Part shown: one piece after another, positions 8,076-16,899 of the stretch | Numbering within the stretch: the first letter of the stretch is position 1 | Layout: each line of letters starts with the position of its first letter | Source: Bovifimicola ammoniilytica | GTDB lineage: Bacteria; Bacillota; Clostridia; Lachnospirales; Lachnospiraceae | Direction: 5' to 3' | DNA: 64,000 bases | Assembly (NCBI RefSeq): GCF_025567085.1 | Contig: NZ_JAOQJN010000005.1 | Location: 186,001 to 250,000 of the forward strand | Translations under genes and position numbers: made by a program | Notes under the pieces: model-generated | The model's database searches: none | The model's input: only the letters and a program-made list of their open reading frames with translations | Told to the model about the DNA's origin: nothing

Positions 8076-8858
8076 ATGGTACGAGGACTTTACACAGCTT
8101 ATACCGGAATGTTAAATCAGCAGTATAGATTAGATACAATAACGAATAATCTTGCAAATGCGACTACAACCGGATATAAAAGAGAGGGTGCAACATCAAG
8201 AGCGTTTGATGATGTACTTGCTATTAAAGTTAAAGACAGTTCAGTAGGTTATATCAACCAGAACATTGGAAAGATGAGTCTTGGTGTTAAAATTGGCGAG
8301 AATTACGTTGATTATTCACAGGGATCGTTGGTTGAGACTGAGAACACATATGATTTAGCATTAGAGGGAAATGGATTTTTCTCTATATTATTCACAAATA
8401 AGAATGGTGAAGACGTAGTAAAGTATACCAGGGACGGTAGTTTTGTTACAGATGCAGAGGGAACACTTAGAACTAAAGATGGTGACTACGTGTTAAATGA
8501 TGCAGGAACAGAGATTGTTGTGCCTGCAGATGCCGAAGAGGTTCTTGTAGATGAATTAGGAAATATTTATGCAGATGGTGAATATGTAGATACACTTGGA
8601 ATAACTGATTTTGAGGATTATAATTATCTTGCTAAAGATACAGGTGAGAATTATCTTATAGCTGTTGATGGTGCTACAGAGACAGAATGGTCAGGTAAGA
8701 TACATCAGGGATATACAGAAGCTTCTAATATCAATGTTGTATCAGAAATGGTTGAGATGATAGAGATAGCAAGAGCATATGAATCTAACCAGAAAGCTGT
8801 TAAGACTATGGACGAGATGATGAGTAAATCGGTTAATAATGTTGGTAAATTAGGATAG
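8076..8858 (+). CDS. flgF: Flagellar rod protein FlgF/FlhO type
   Basis: The 260-residue product opens with the rod/hook N-terminal signature (LYTAYTGMLNQQYRLDTI, then NNLANATTTGYKRE) and closes with the C-terminal helix (NINVVSEMVEMIEIARAY). FlgF, FlgG, hook and hook-associated proteins share this layout; length and position before flgG fit FlgF, equivalent to Bacillus FlhO. It would be exported by the flagellar type III apparatus and polymerise in the rod outside the membrane. An SD (GGAGAAGG) precedes the start. Confidence 0.88.
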   Translation: MVRGLYTAYTGMLNQQYRLDTITNNLANATTTGYKREGATSRAFDDVLAIKVKDSSVGYINQNIGKMSLGVKIGENYVDYSQGSLVETENTYDLALEGNGFFSILFTNKNGEDVVKYTRDGSFVTDAEGTLRTKDGDYVLNDAGTEIVVPADAEEVLVDELGNIYADGEYVDTLGITDFEDYNYLAKDTGENYLIAVDGATETEWSGKIHQGYTEASNINVVSEMVEMIEIARAYESNQKAVKTMDEMMSKSVNNVGKLG

Positions 8859-8875
8859 AAAGGGAGGTACATGTT

Positions 8876-9694
8876 ATGGTAAGGTCATTATGGACAGCTG
8901 CATCAGGAATGAGAGCGCAGCAGACAAATGTAGATACAATATCAAACAACTTTGCAAATGTTAATACAATAGGTTACAAGAAAGAAACAAATCAATTTAA
9001 GTCGTTATTATATCAGACAATCCAGGCAAAGACTACAAGTGCAAATGGTGATACAAAACCAGTAGGTGCACAGGTAGGCTTAGGTGTAAAGAATGCGGCA
9101 ATTACATCAATATTTAAACAGGGCAATATTAATACTACAGAAGTAGATACAGATTTTGCAATTGAGGGTAAAGGATTCTTTACAGTTCAAGGATTAGACG
9201 GCGAGACATATTATACAAGAAATGGTGCATTTAACTGGGCAACAAGTACAAGTGGTGGCGTTGTTTTAGCTAATTCAGAGGGACTTCCTATTTTAGATGC
9301 TGATGGTAATACAATAGAATTTGATACAGAAGAATATGATGTATCAGAGATTTCGATTGATAGCAATGGTAATATATGTTACCCTGATGAAACAGGTAAT
9401 CCACAATCGTTAGATATTAAGATTGGACTTGTACAATTTGCTAATCCATCAGGACTAGAGAAACAGGGAAACACATTATATAAAGCAACAGAAGCTTCAG
9501 GTGAAGCTGTATATGAAGATGAGAATACATTAAAGAAAAGTAAATTACATCAGGGTTGCTTAGAGGCTTCAAATGTACAGGTAGTAGATGAGATGGTTAA
9601 TCTTATTGTGGCTCAGAGAGCTTATGAACTTAACTCTAAGGCGATAACTACATCAGATACAATGATGCAGCAGGCTAACCAATTAAAGAATTAA
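8876..9694 (+). CDS. flgG: Flagellar distal rod protein FlgG/FlhP type
   Basis: The 272-residue product has the same end motifs as the previous gene but a closer fit to FlgG (LWTAASGMRAQQTNVDTISN at the start, EASNVQVVDEMVNLIVAQRA at the end). FlgG builds the distal rod. It starts 17 bp after flgF with GGGAGG at a good distance. Two rod-type proteins in tandem are usual in this lineage. Confidence 0.92.
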   Translation: MVRSLWTAASGMRAQQTNVDTISNNFANVNTIGYKKETNQFKSLLYQTIQAKTTSANGDTKPVGAQVGLGVKNAAITSIFKQGNINTTEVDTDFAIEGKGFFTVQGLDGETYYTRNGAFNWATSTSGGVVLANSEGLPILDADGNTIEFDTEEYDVSEISIDSNGNICYPDETGNPQSLDIKIGLVQFANPSGLEKQGNTLYKATEASGEAVYEDENTLKKSKLHQGCLEASNVQVVDEMVNLIVAQRAYELNSKAITTSDTMMQQANQLKN

Positions 9695-9727
9695 GGATAT
9701 TGTATATCCGAAAGGAATGATAGATAG

Positions 9728-10084
9728 ATGAGTATGTCTATAGATAACTATGTAGGTCAGTTAGGAGACCTGTATAACAATGCTAATAATACTACAGCAA
9801 GTAAATTAGAGAATTCATTATCGACTGATTATGCTAAAGCAAGTGATGAAGAATTAATGGAGGTATGCAAACAGTTTGAAGCATATTTCCTAGAGCAGGT
9901 TATGAAAGGAATGGAGTCAATGATTCCTAAGAGTGATGAGGACGAAGATTCATCAATGACCCAGACAGTAGATTTCTTTAAAGATACAATGTATCAGGAA
10001 CTTGCAAGTAAGAGTACAGAGACACAGGGCTTAGGACTTGCACAGACTTTGTATGAATCGATGAAACGTGAATATAAAATTTAA
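9728..10084 (+). CDS. flgJ: FlgJ-type rod-binding protein
   Basis: This 118-residue protein matches the rod-binding N-terminal domain of FlgJ (EVCKQFEAYFLEQVMKGME, then FFKDTMYQELA). The peptidoglycan hydrolase domain of proteobacterial FlgJ is absent, as is common in Firmicutes. It would cap or scaffold rod assembly. An SD-like GAAAGGAATGA lies ahead of the ATG. It is the last gene of the rod group before recD2. Confidence 0.85.
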   Translation: MSMSIDNYVGQLGDLYNNANNTTASKLENSLSTDYAKASDEELMEVCKQFEAYFLEQVMKGMESMIPKSDEDEDSSMTQTVDFFKDTMYQELASKSTETQGLGLAQTLYESMKREYKI

Positions 10085-10132
10085 AGATACAATTTATAAA
10101 GCAAACAATACATAAGAAGTGGAGCTTGAACT

Positions 10133-12346
10133 ATGGAAAACGTAAAGGGGTATATAGAGAAAATTGTATATAGAAATGAGGAAAATGGCTATACGGTTAT
10201 GTCTGTCAATGCTGACGGTGAAGAGATAACCTGTGTAGGCATTTTTCATTATATCGGAGAGGGAGAATATTTGGAACTTCAGGGAGAATACATAGAACAT
10301 CCATCGTACGGCGAACAATTAAGTGTTAAAGAATATGAGATAATTGCACCAGAAGATGAGATTTCAATGATTCGATATCTTGGATCTGGAGCAATTAAAG
10401 GTGTAAAGATTTCGACAGCGACGAAGATAGTAAATAGATTCAAGAAAGATACTTTCAGAATTATGGAAGAAGAACCTGAAAGGCTTGCAGAGATAAAGGG
10501 AATAAGTCTCAACAAAGCTAAAGAGATAGCTATGCAGATGGAAGAGAAGAAAGATATGCGCAAAGCTATGATTTTTCTTGGACAATATGGAATTTCAATG
10601 TCGCTTGCGGTTAAGATATATAATTTCTATGGACCGGGACTCTATGATGTAGTAAGAGTCAATCCATATAAAATGGCAGACGATATAGACGGAATAGGTT
10701 TTAAAATTGCAGATGAAATTGCATCGCACGTGGGGATAAATACAGACTCGGATTTCAGAATAAAAAGTGGAATATTATATGCGCTTCAGCAGGCAGGAAT
10801 AAACGGAAATGTTTATCTGCCCTATAATCAGCTCATACGTCAGGCTGAGGAATTACTTGGTCTTACTGAGGTGAATTTAGATAAGCATTTAACAGATTTA
10901 TCTATAGAGAAAAGAATTATAATACGTGAAGAAAATGATGAAAAAGTCATATATTCATCTAAATTCTATTTTACAGAATTGAGCATTGCCAGATACCTGA
11001 ATGACTTAAATGTAAGTTCGAAAACAGATGAGAAAAAAGTTATAGAAAAATTAAATGAAATAGAAGATAGTGAAGGGATTGCATTGGATGAGATGCAGGA
11101 GAGAGCAGTAATAGAAGCTGTCAAATGTGGATTGCTAATAATTACAGGTGGTCCGGGAACAGGCAAGACTACAACAATTAAAACGATAATCAGATACTTT
11201 GAGAATCAGGGAATGGAGATTTTACTTGCAGCACCGACAGGCAGGGCAGCTAAGCGAATGAAAGAAACGACAGGCTTTGATGCAGTAACTATACACAGAT
11301 TATTAGAACTTAATGGCAATCCTGACGAAGGACAGAATGGACAGTTTGAGAGAAATGAATTAAATCCTTTAGAGGCGGATGTAATTATAATAGATGAGAT
11401 GTCGATGGTAGACATTTTTCTTATGCAGTCATTGCTTAAAGCTATAACAGTTGGTACAAGGCTGATTCTTGTAGGTGATGTGAACCAGCTTCCGTCAGTA
11501 GGTCCGGGCAATGTACTTAGAGATATAATTATGAGTGAAACATTCAATGTAGTGTGTTTAGAAAAGATTTTCAGACAGGCTGCAAGTAGTGATATCGTAA
11601 TAAATGCCCATAAGATTAATAGAGGTGAAGAAGTGAATTTAGCTAAGAAAAGCAATGATTTTCTATTCATAAGAAGAGAAGATGCTGACAGCATAATAAA
11701 TGCAATGCTTACGCTTATAAGAGAAAAGCTGCCACCATATGTAGATGCAGATGTAAATGATATTCAGGTGCTTACGCCTACGAGAAAAGGATTATTAGGT
11801 GTGGAACGTCTGAACTCAATTCTGCAAAGGTTTCTTAATCCGCCTGATAAGACAAAAATTGAGAAAGAAATGGCAAATTGTGTATTTCGTGAAGGCGATA
11901 AGATAATGCAGATAAAAAATGATTACCAGATTCAGTGGGAAATGAGAGGTAAATATGGAATTGCCGTTGACAGTGGAATGGGCGTATTTAATGGTGATGT
12001 CGGTATTATAAGAAGAATTAACAATTATACTGAATATTTAGAAGTTGAATTTGAAGAAAATAAATTTGTAATGTATAGCTTTAAACAATTAGACGAGTTA
12101 GAGTTAGCCTATGCTGTAACCATACATAAATCACAGGGAAGTGAGTATCCAGCGGTTGTTATGCCGATGTATCCGGGACCTAGAATGTTAATGAATAGGA
12201 ATCTTCTATATACAGCAGTTACCAGAGCGAAGAAATGTGTATGCATGGTTGGAGTACCTGAGGTATTTGTGCAGATGAAAGCTAATGACAGAGAACAGAC
12301 GAGATATTCAGGACTTAGATGGCGAATAAAGGAACTAGTGAGGTAA
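10133..12346 (+). CDS. recD2: RecD-like DNA helicase RecD2
   Basis: The 737-residue protein is a superfamily 1B helicase of the RecD2/YrrC type. It has an N-terminal OB-like region, helix-hairpin-helix repeats (~80-210), Walker A GGPGTGKTTT near residue 340, Walker B IIIDEMSM near residue 420, and the C-terminal AYAVTIHKSQGSEYP and TRAKK motifs. RecD2 works without RecB and RecC in replication-fork and repair processes. It is inserted between flagellar rod genes and comFC in the same direction, so it may be transcribed with them. Confidence 0.95.
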   Translation: MENVKGYIEKIVYRNEENGYTVMSVNADGEEITCVGIFHYIGEGEYLELQGEYIEHPSYGEQLSVKEYEIIAPEDEISMIRYLGSGAIKGVKISTATKIVNRFKKDTFRIMEEEPERLAEIKGISLNKAKEIAMQMEEKKDMRKAMIFLGQYGISMSLAVKIYNFYGPGLYDVVRVNPYKMADDIDGIGFKIADEIASHVGINTDSDFRIKSGILYALQQAGINGNVYLPYNQLIRQAEELLGLTEVNLDKHLTDLSIEKRIIIREENDEKVIYSSKFYFTELSIARYLNDLNVSSKTDEKKVIEKLNEIEDSEGIALDEMQERAVIEAVKCGLLIITGGPGTGKTTTIKTIIRYFENQGMEILLAAPTGRAAKRMKETTGFDAVTIHRLLELNGNPDEGQNGQFERNELNPLEADVIIIDEMSMVDIFLMQSLLKAITVGTRLILVGDVNQLPSVGPGNVLRDIIMSETFNVVCLEKIFRQAASSDIVINAHKINRGEEVNLAKKSNDFLFIRREDADSIINAMLTLIREKLPPYVDADVNDIQVLTPTRKGLLGVERLNSILQRFLNPPDKTKIEKEMANCVFREGDKIMQIKNDYQIQWEMRGKYGIAVDSGMGVFNGDVGIIRRINNYTEYLEVEFEENKFVMYSFKQLDELELAYAVTIHKSQGSEYPAVVMPMYPGPRMLMNRNLLYTAVTRAKKCVCMVGVPEVFVQMKANDREQTRYSGLRWRIKELVR

Positions 12347-12348
12347 AT

Positions 12349-13074
12349 ATGGGATTAGGGATAGATTTTAATATAGACATTAAAGGAATAATATTTCCAA
12401 GGAGATGTCCTATATGTGATAAGATATTGGAATTTAATGGGAAATTGATATGTGAAAAATGCAGGAATAAATTAGTATATATTAACGAACCCAGATGCAA
12501 GAAATGCGGCAAGCAGTTAATTAAAATGGAGGATGAATATTGCTATGACTGTAAGATGAAGAAACATTTGTATAAAGAGGGAGTGGTTCCGTTTATGCAT
12601 ATCGGTGAAATTAAGAAATCAATATATAAGATAAAATATTGTAATAAAAGGGAATACATAGATTTCTATGCAGATGAAGTGGTAAACAGATATGGCGGTA
12701 TAATAAAGAATTGGAATTGCGACGCATTAATACCGGTACCACTTCACAGACAAAGAAGGCTGAAACGAGGATATAACCAGGCTGAAATTATAGCTGACAA
12801 ATGTTCAAAAAGGCTTGGCATACCTGTTAGAAAAGGCATTTTATTAAGAACAAAGAATACAAAACCACAGAAAGAATTAAATGATATGGATAGAAAGAAA
12901 AATCTGGAAAATGCTTTTAAAATAGGCAAAAATGTAGTAAGATTAAGTAAAGTTATATTGATAGATGATATATATACTACAGGAAGTACAATAGATGCGT
13001 GTGCAGCTGTTTTACTTAGGTCAGGCATAGAAGAAGTATATTATGTGGCATTAAGTATTGGAACCGGATATTAA
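12349..13074 (+). CDS. comFC: ComF-family phosphoribosyltransferase-like protein
   Basis: The 241-residue protein has an N-terminal zinc finger (CPIC, CEKC, CKKC, CYDC) and a C-terminal phosphoribosyltransferase fold with the PRPP-loop motif VILIDDIYTTGST. ComFC proteins act in DNA uptake during natural transformation. Start at 12349 is set by GAGGT six bases upstream; an in-frame ATG at 12319 would overlap recD2. comFC directly before yvyF and flgM matches Bacillus gene order. The partner comFA is not in the window. Confidence 0.92.
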   Translation: MGLGIDFNIDIKGIIFPRRCPICDKILEFNGKLICEKCRNKLVYINEPRCKKCGKQLIKMEDEYCYDCKMKKHLYKEGVVPFMHIGEIKKSIYKIKYCNKREYIDFYADEVVNRYGGIIKNWNCDALIPVPLHRQRRLKRGYNQAEIIADKCSKRLGIPVRKGILLRTKNTKPQKELNDMDRKKNLENAFKIGKNVVRLSKVILIDDIYTTGSTIDACAAVLLRSGIEEVYYVALSIGTGY

Positions 13075-13112
13075 TTAAATCTGGAGAATACAGGCAGAAA
13101 TGGAGGACAACA

Positions 13113-13526
13113 ATGGACGTAAAAAATTGTAAGGAATGTGGGAGATTATTTAATTATATCAGCGGACCAAGACTATGTCCTGCCTGTAGGGATAAACTTG
13201 AAGAAAAATTTGCACAGGTCAAGAAATATATAGAAGACAATAGAACAGCACAACTTCAGCAGATTTCAGAAGATAATGATGTAAGCATACAGCAGATTAA
13301 ACAGTGGGTAAGAGAAGAAAGACTTGCATTTACAGAAGATTCGCTGGTCGGAATAGAATGTGAGCGTTGTGGCTGTACCATAAGAACAGGAAGATTTTGT
13401 GAAAACTGTAAGAAGACAATGGTTAATACCTTAGGCAATGCATATAAGAAAGAATCACCTATGATGCAAAGGAATCAGAGATATGACAGAGATGAAAGAG
13501 CGAAGATGAGATTCCTGGATAAATAG
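13113..13526 (+). CDS. yvyF: Flagellar operon protein YvyF
   Basis: This 137-residue protein has two zinc-binding ends (CKECGRLFNY with CPAC, and CERC with CENC) around a helix-turn-helix-like centre (ISEDNDVSIQQIKQWVREE). That is the layout of the YvyF/TIGR03826 family found next to flgM in Firmicutes, of unclear but probably regulatory function. Its architecture recurs in the tail of the TIR protein at 1555. Confidence 0.88.
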   Translation: MDVKNCKECGRLFNYISGPRLCPACRDKLEEKFAQVKKYIEDNRTAQLQQISEDNDVSIQQIKQWVREERLAFTEDSLVGIECERCGCTIRTGRFCENCKKTMVNTLGNAYKKESPMMQRNQRYDRDERAKMRFLDK

Positions 13527-13582
13527 ATGTTTTAGTGACTTTTCTGGTTATATGAGTTTATTTAATGCATGAACTAAAAACT

Positions 13583-13663
13583 ATATGTCCGTCTATGACA
13601 TAGACGTGATTTATAACATATCGTATGTAAGTTAATGCCGTCAGATGCAAAAGGACGGAGCAG
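13583..13663 (+). repeat. Dispersed approximately 80-bp element, copy 1
   Basis: This stretch is strongly similar to the reverse complement of 60105-60186. Shared blocks include GTCTAT, GATTTAT, TATCGT, GTTAATG and the 15-base block CGTCAGATGCAAA. It runs into the long hairpin at 13634. Confidence 0.75.
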
Positions 13664-13731
13664 TAAATCAACATTTAAGCGAAGTATGTTTGATTTACTG
13701 CTCCGTGATATCGTTTGCATAGGACGGCATT
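13634..13731. repeat. Long nested hairpin
   Basis: Three stems nest: AATGCCGTC with GACGGCATT, ATGCAAA with TTTGCAT, and an approximately 19-bp stem ACGGAGCAGTAAATCAA... with its complement ending CTGCTCCGT. It can form a cruciform or a strong RNA hairpin and may end transcription after yvyF. No coding signal is present. Confidence 0.8.
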
Positions 13732-13737
13732 TATTTA

Positions 13738-13865
13738 CTTACCAGGAAATTTCGTTGAAATTGTCCTGGTAAGTAAATAACGCTCCGCGAGGATCGCACT
13801 GCGGCGGAACAGAAAATGTTGCTAGAGCAACCCGCCGCAGGCGGAGAATGTCGCAAGCGACATTC
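13738..13865 (+). repeat. REP-like 128-bp structured repeat, copy 2
   Basis: First of two near-identical direct copies. It starts with the hairpin TTACCAGGAAATTTC/GAAATTGTCCTGGTAA, has CTGCGGCGG/CCGCCGCAG arms enclosing GTTGCT-AG-AGCAAC, and ends with GAATGTCGC-AA-GCGACATTC. It differs from copy 3 by only a few bases. Confidence 0.92.
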
Positions 13866-13872
13866 TGTATTC

Positions 13873-14000
13873 CTTACCAGGAAATTTCGTTGAAATTGTC
13901 CTGGTAAGTAAATAACGCTCCGCGAGGATCGCACTGCGGCGGAATAGAAAATGTTGCTAGAGCAACCCGCCGCAGGCGGAGAACGTCGCAAGCGACATTC
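13873..14000 (+). repeat. REP-like 128-bp structured repeat, copy 3
   Basis: Second direct copy, seven bases after copy 2 and of the same length. A change in the terminal hairpin (GAACGTCGC against GAATGTCGC) leaves a G-U pair, so the fold is kept. The rest of 13527-14208 holds only these repeats, the hairpin and the flgM promoter. Confidence 0.92.
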
Positions 14001-14032
14001 ATTATTCTAGAGGAGTTTTATTAGTTTATCTA

Positions 14033-14059
14033 TAAAGTAAATTTAAACTTTGCCGATAT
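14033..14059 (+). promoter_or_regulatory. SigD (sigma-28) promoter upstream of flgM
   Basis: TAAA at 14033 and GCCGATAT at 14052 are separated by exactly 15 bases, the sigma-28 consensus spacing. It is 150 bases before flgM and can drive the flgM-flgN-flgK genes. Confidence 0.8.
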
Positions 14060-14208
14060 TTAAAATATAGCTAAATATAAATTAAGAGAATTTAGCATAA
14101 TTATTATAGTAATAAATCAGATATGGAAAGAAAATTTTAGATATTGAAAAAACTTAAGTAACCAGAGATTTTAATATCTGACTACAAATTTGCAGGGAGG
14201 CGAATATT

Positions 14209-14481
14209 ATGCGTATTGATGCTTATAACCAGATATCACAGATTTACCAGACGAATAACAAGTATAAGACACAGAAGACAACATCGGTATCAGCAAGAGA
14301 TAAAGTAGAGATTTCTTCAATGGGCAAGGCTTATCAGACAGCTAAAAGTGCAGTAAATGAAGTTGCGGATGTAAGAGAAGATAAGATTGCTGATATTAAG
14401 TCAAGAATTGACAATGGAACATATAATGTAAGTGCAGAAAGCTTTGCAGACAAATTATTAGAAAAATATCAGGTATTATAG
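14209..14481 (+). CDS. flgM: Anti-sigma-28 factor FlgM
   Basis: The 90-residue product shows the FlgM pattern: a disordered N-terminal half, DKVEISSMGKAYQTAKSAV, and the C-terminal SigD-binding helices (IADIKSRIDNGTY, SFADKLLEKY). FlgM holds SigD inactive until the hook-basal body is complete, then is exported. GGGAGG lies before the ATG. A SigD promoter lies upstream, so it is probably in a negative loop. Confidence 0.92.
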   Translation: MRIDAYNQISQIYQTNNKYKTQKTTSVSARDKVEISSMGKAYQTAKSAVNEVADVREDKIADIKSRIDNGTYNVSAESFADKLLEKYQVL

Positions 14482-14522
14482 ATTATAATTAGATAAATGC
14501 CTATAGATAAAGGAGAGATTCG

Positions 14523-15032
14523 GTGGCTAGTTTAATAGAAGAATTAATAGATACATTAGATTTAGAAAATAATGAATATACGGAGTTACTTGAACTCTCT
14601 AAACAAAAGACACCTATTATAATTAATGGTGAAATTGAAGCTTTAAATAATATAACTGCGAAAGAGCAGGAGCATACAGATAAGATTGCTGCTCTTGAGA
14701 ATAAAAGAACACAGGTAGTAGAAGATATAGCTACTGTATTGAACATGGATGTTAAGACAATTACAGTAAAGAAGATTATAGATTTGTTAAATGGGCAGGA
14801 AAAAGAACAGAATGCATTAGCAGAGGTTCATGACAAATTAAAGATGACATTGAATGACATGGCGGTCATAAATGACATGAATAAGCAGTTGATTCAGGAG
14901 TCACTTGAGTTAGTTGATTTTGATATTAATTTTCTCAATAGTCTTAATCAGTATCCTGAGACAGCGAATTATAATAGAAATGCTTATAATGCATCAACTT
15001 ATGCTAATTCTACATTTGATGCGAAGAACTAA
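14523..15032 (+). CDS. flgN: FlgN-family export chaperone
   Basis: The 169-residue, almost fully helical protein starts at a GTG with GGAGAG upstream and has the FlgN pattern (LIDTLDLENNEYTELLELSK). FlgN chaperones FlgK and FlgL to the export gate; both substrates are encoded directly downstream. Position between flgM and flgK matches Bacillus yvyG/flgN. Confidence 0.85.
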   Translation: MASLIEELIDTLDLENNEYTELLELSKQKTPIIINGEIEALNNITAKEQEHTDKIAALENKRTQVVEDIATVLNMDVKTITVKKIIDLLNGQEKEQNALAEVHDKLKMTLNDMAVINDMNKQLIQESLELVDFDINFLNSLNQYPETANYNRNAYNASTYANSTFDAKN

Positions 15033-15131
15033 CGTGTTAATATAATAACCTGCTTATGAATTTTATTAACGGATACTATAATATTCTAAGAGCAGATTGA
15101 CAGCAAATATTGATAACAAATGGAGGAAGCC

Positions 15132-16883
15132 ATGGCAGGAATGACAAGCATCTATGTCGGGGTGTCAGGATTGCAGTCAGCACAGACGGCATTAAATACT
15201 ACGACACATAACCTGGCTAATGTATATACAAAAGGATATACGAGACAGTTATCCTTTACAAGTGACAGAACATATAATAATATCGGAAAAAGTGCAACAA
15301 GCAGTATGCAGGTTGGTTTAGGTGTTGCGACATCAGTTACCAGCAGAGTAAGAGATATTCTTCTTGATGCTAAATATAGAAAAGAAACCGGACGACAGGG
15401 TTTCTATGATGCCAGATATGAGGCAGTATCTGAAATTGAGACAATAATAGGAGAAACAGAAGGTGTAAAATTTCAGAATACATTAGAGGATTTATGGTCA
15501 TCAATAAGTGAGATGGCGAAGACACCTGATAGCATTGTGTCAAGGTCGGAATTAGTTATGAATGCGGAGACATTTTTAAACAGGGCGAAAGGCATCTATG
15601 ACGGACTCGTAGATTACCAGAAGAATTTAGACAGTAAAGTTCAGACAACAGTAGATAGGATTAATGAGTTAGGAGATAAGATTAATGCACTCAATTTAAA
15701 GATTTCAGGAATTGAGGCAGGAATTGAGAATGCGAATGATTTAAGAGATACAAGAGATTTATATTTAGATGAGTTATCTAAATATGTAAATATTTCATAT
15801 GTGGAAGACGAGAGTCATTATGTATCAGTTAAGATTGAAGGAGTTCCGTTTGTTACAGAGGGCGGTGTGTTCCATATAGATACAATGAAATTAGACAGTG
15901 ATAAAGGCTCTACATATTTATCATGTGTATGGCCATACCTTGATAATCAGGAAGTATTTAACTTAGAAGTAAAGATTTCCACATCAGAGAAGAATGATAT
16001 AGGAAGCCTCAAAGGTTATCTTCTTGCAAGAGGCGATTTTGCAGCAAAATACACAGATATTCCGGAAGTAGCAGATTATGATGTATCTACACCGGACGGA
16101 CTTAAGGATTATTTAGCAGCAGTAGATAAATATAATGCAACAGTTGATTGCTGTGATGTGACTAAAGCACAGGCATTATTTGATAAGCTGGTAAATGGAA
16201 TCGTAACAGCTATAAATGATGTGTTTAGTCCTACTACAGATGAAGTACCTGATGGAGTTACGGAATATACAGATGCAAATGGTAATATTTACGATGCTAC
16301 AAAGGTGAAGATTTTAGATATGACAACTTCTACAGGTGATGATGGCAAGATGCCGCCTGAGGAGTTATTTTCAAGGGATTACACAGACAGATTCATAGAA
16401 GTAACAGGTAATGATGGTAATACATATTATGTCTATAATGAGCGTAATACATTTGGTTCGGAATCATTGTATACAATTTCTAATATAAATATGAACCAGA
16501 CTATAATAGAGGACTATTCGAAATTACCATTTAAGACCTTAGAAGGTGACAATGACCTTGATAAAGGTAAGAAATTGGCTGAGACATGGGATAATAATAA
16601 GATGTGTCTTGACCCAAGTAATATGGCTAAACTTGATTTTAAAGCTTTCTATAAACAGTTTGTATATTCGATAGGTAACAAAGGTGATTTGTATAATTCA
16701 ATGGCATCTAACCAGCTTACGACTACTAATGAGGTGGATAGCAAGAGGTCAGAGATTAATGGAGTTTCATCAGAAGATGAATTAGCTAATATGATTAAAT
16801 TCCAAAGTGCATATAATGCATCATCAAGATATGTTTCAACAATTGCAGATATGTTAGAGTATATTATCGAGAGATTAGGTTAG
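15132..16883 (+). CDS. flgK: Flagellar hook-associated protein FlgK, first copy
   Basis: The 583-residue product has the FlgK N-terminal motif (YVGVSGLQSAQTALNTTTHN) and C-terminal helix (EDELANMIKFQSAYNASSRY). FlgK is the first hook-filament junction protein. Start at 15132 is preferred because GGAGGAAG sits six bases before it; the ATG at 15120 overlaps that SD. A second FlgK-type gene follows after 16 bp. Confidence 0.93.
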   Translation: MAGMTSIYVGVSGLQSAQTALNTTTHNLANVYTKGYTRQLSFTSDRTYNNIGKSATSSMQVGLGVATSVTSRVRDILLDAKYRKETGRQGFYDARYEAVSEIETIIGETEGVKFQNTLEDLWSSISEMAKTPDSIVSRSELVMNAETFLNRAKGIYDGLVDYQKNLDSKVQTTVDRINELGDKINALNLKISGIEAGIENANDLRDTRDLYLDELSKYVNISYVEDESHYVSVKIEGVPFVTEGGVFHIDTMKLDSDKGSTYLSCVWPYLDNQEVFNLEVKISTSEKNDIGSLKGYLLARGDFAAKYTDIPEVADYDVSTPDGLKDYLAAVDKYNATVDCCDVTKAQALFDKLVNGIVTAINDVFSPTTDEVPDGVTEYTDANGNIYDATKVKILDMTTSTGDDGKMPPEELFSRDYTDRFIEVTGNDGNTYYVYNERNTFGSESLYTISNINMNQTIIEDYSKLPFKTLEGDNDLDKGKKLAETWDNNKMCLDPSNMAKLDFKAFYKQFVYSIGNKGDLYNSMASNQLTTTNEVDSKRSEINGVSSEDELANMIKFQSAYNASSRYVSTIADMLEYIIERLG

Positions 16884-16899
16884 GATAGGAGGCAGAACA

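Noticed and set aside
13731..13991. 86-residue minus-strand frame with a repeated peptide
   Set aside because: It runs through two copies of the REP-like repeat; the peptide repeat only reflects the DNA repeat, and there is no SD or homology.
14041..14208. CRISPR array suggested by tandem repeats upstream
   Set aside because: The two repeats are 128 bp with a 7-base spacer and internal hairpins; there are no spacers or cas genes.
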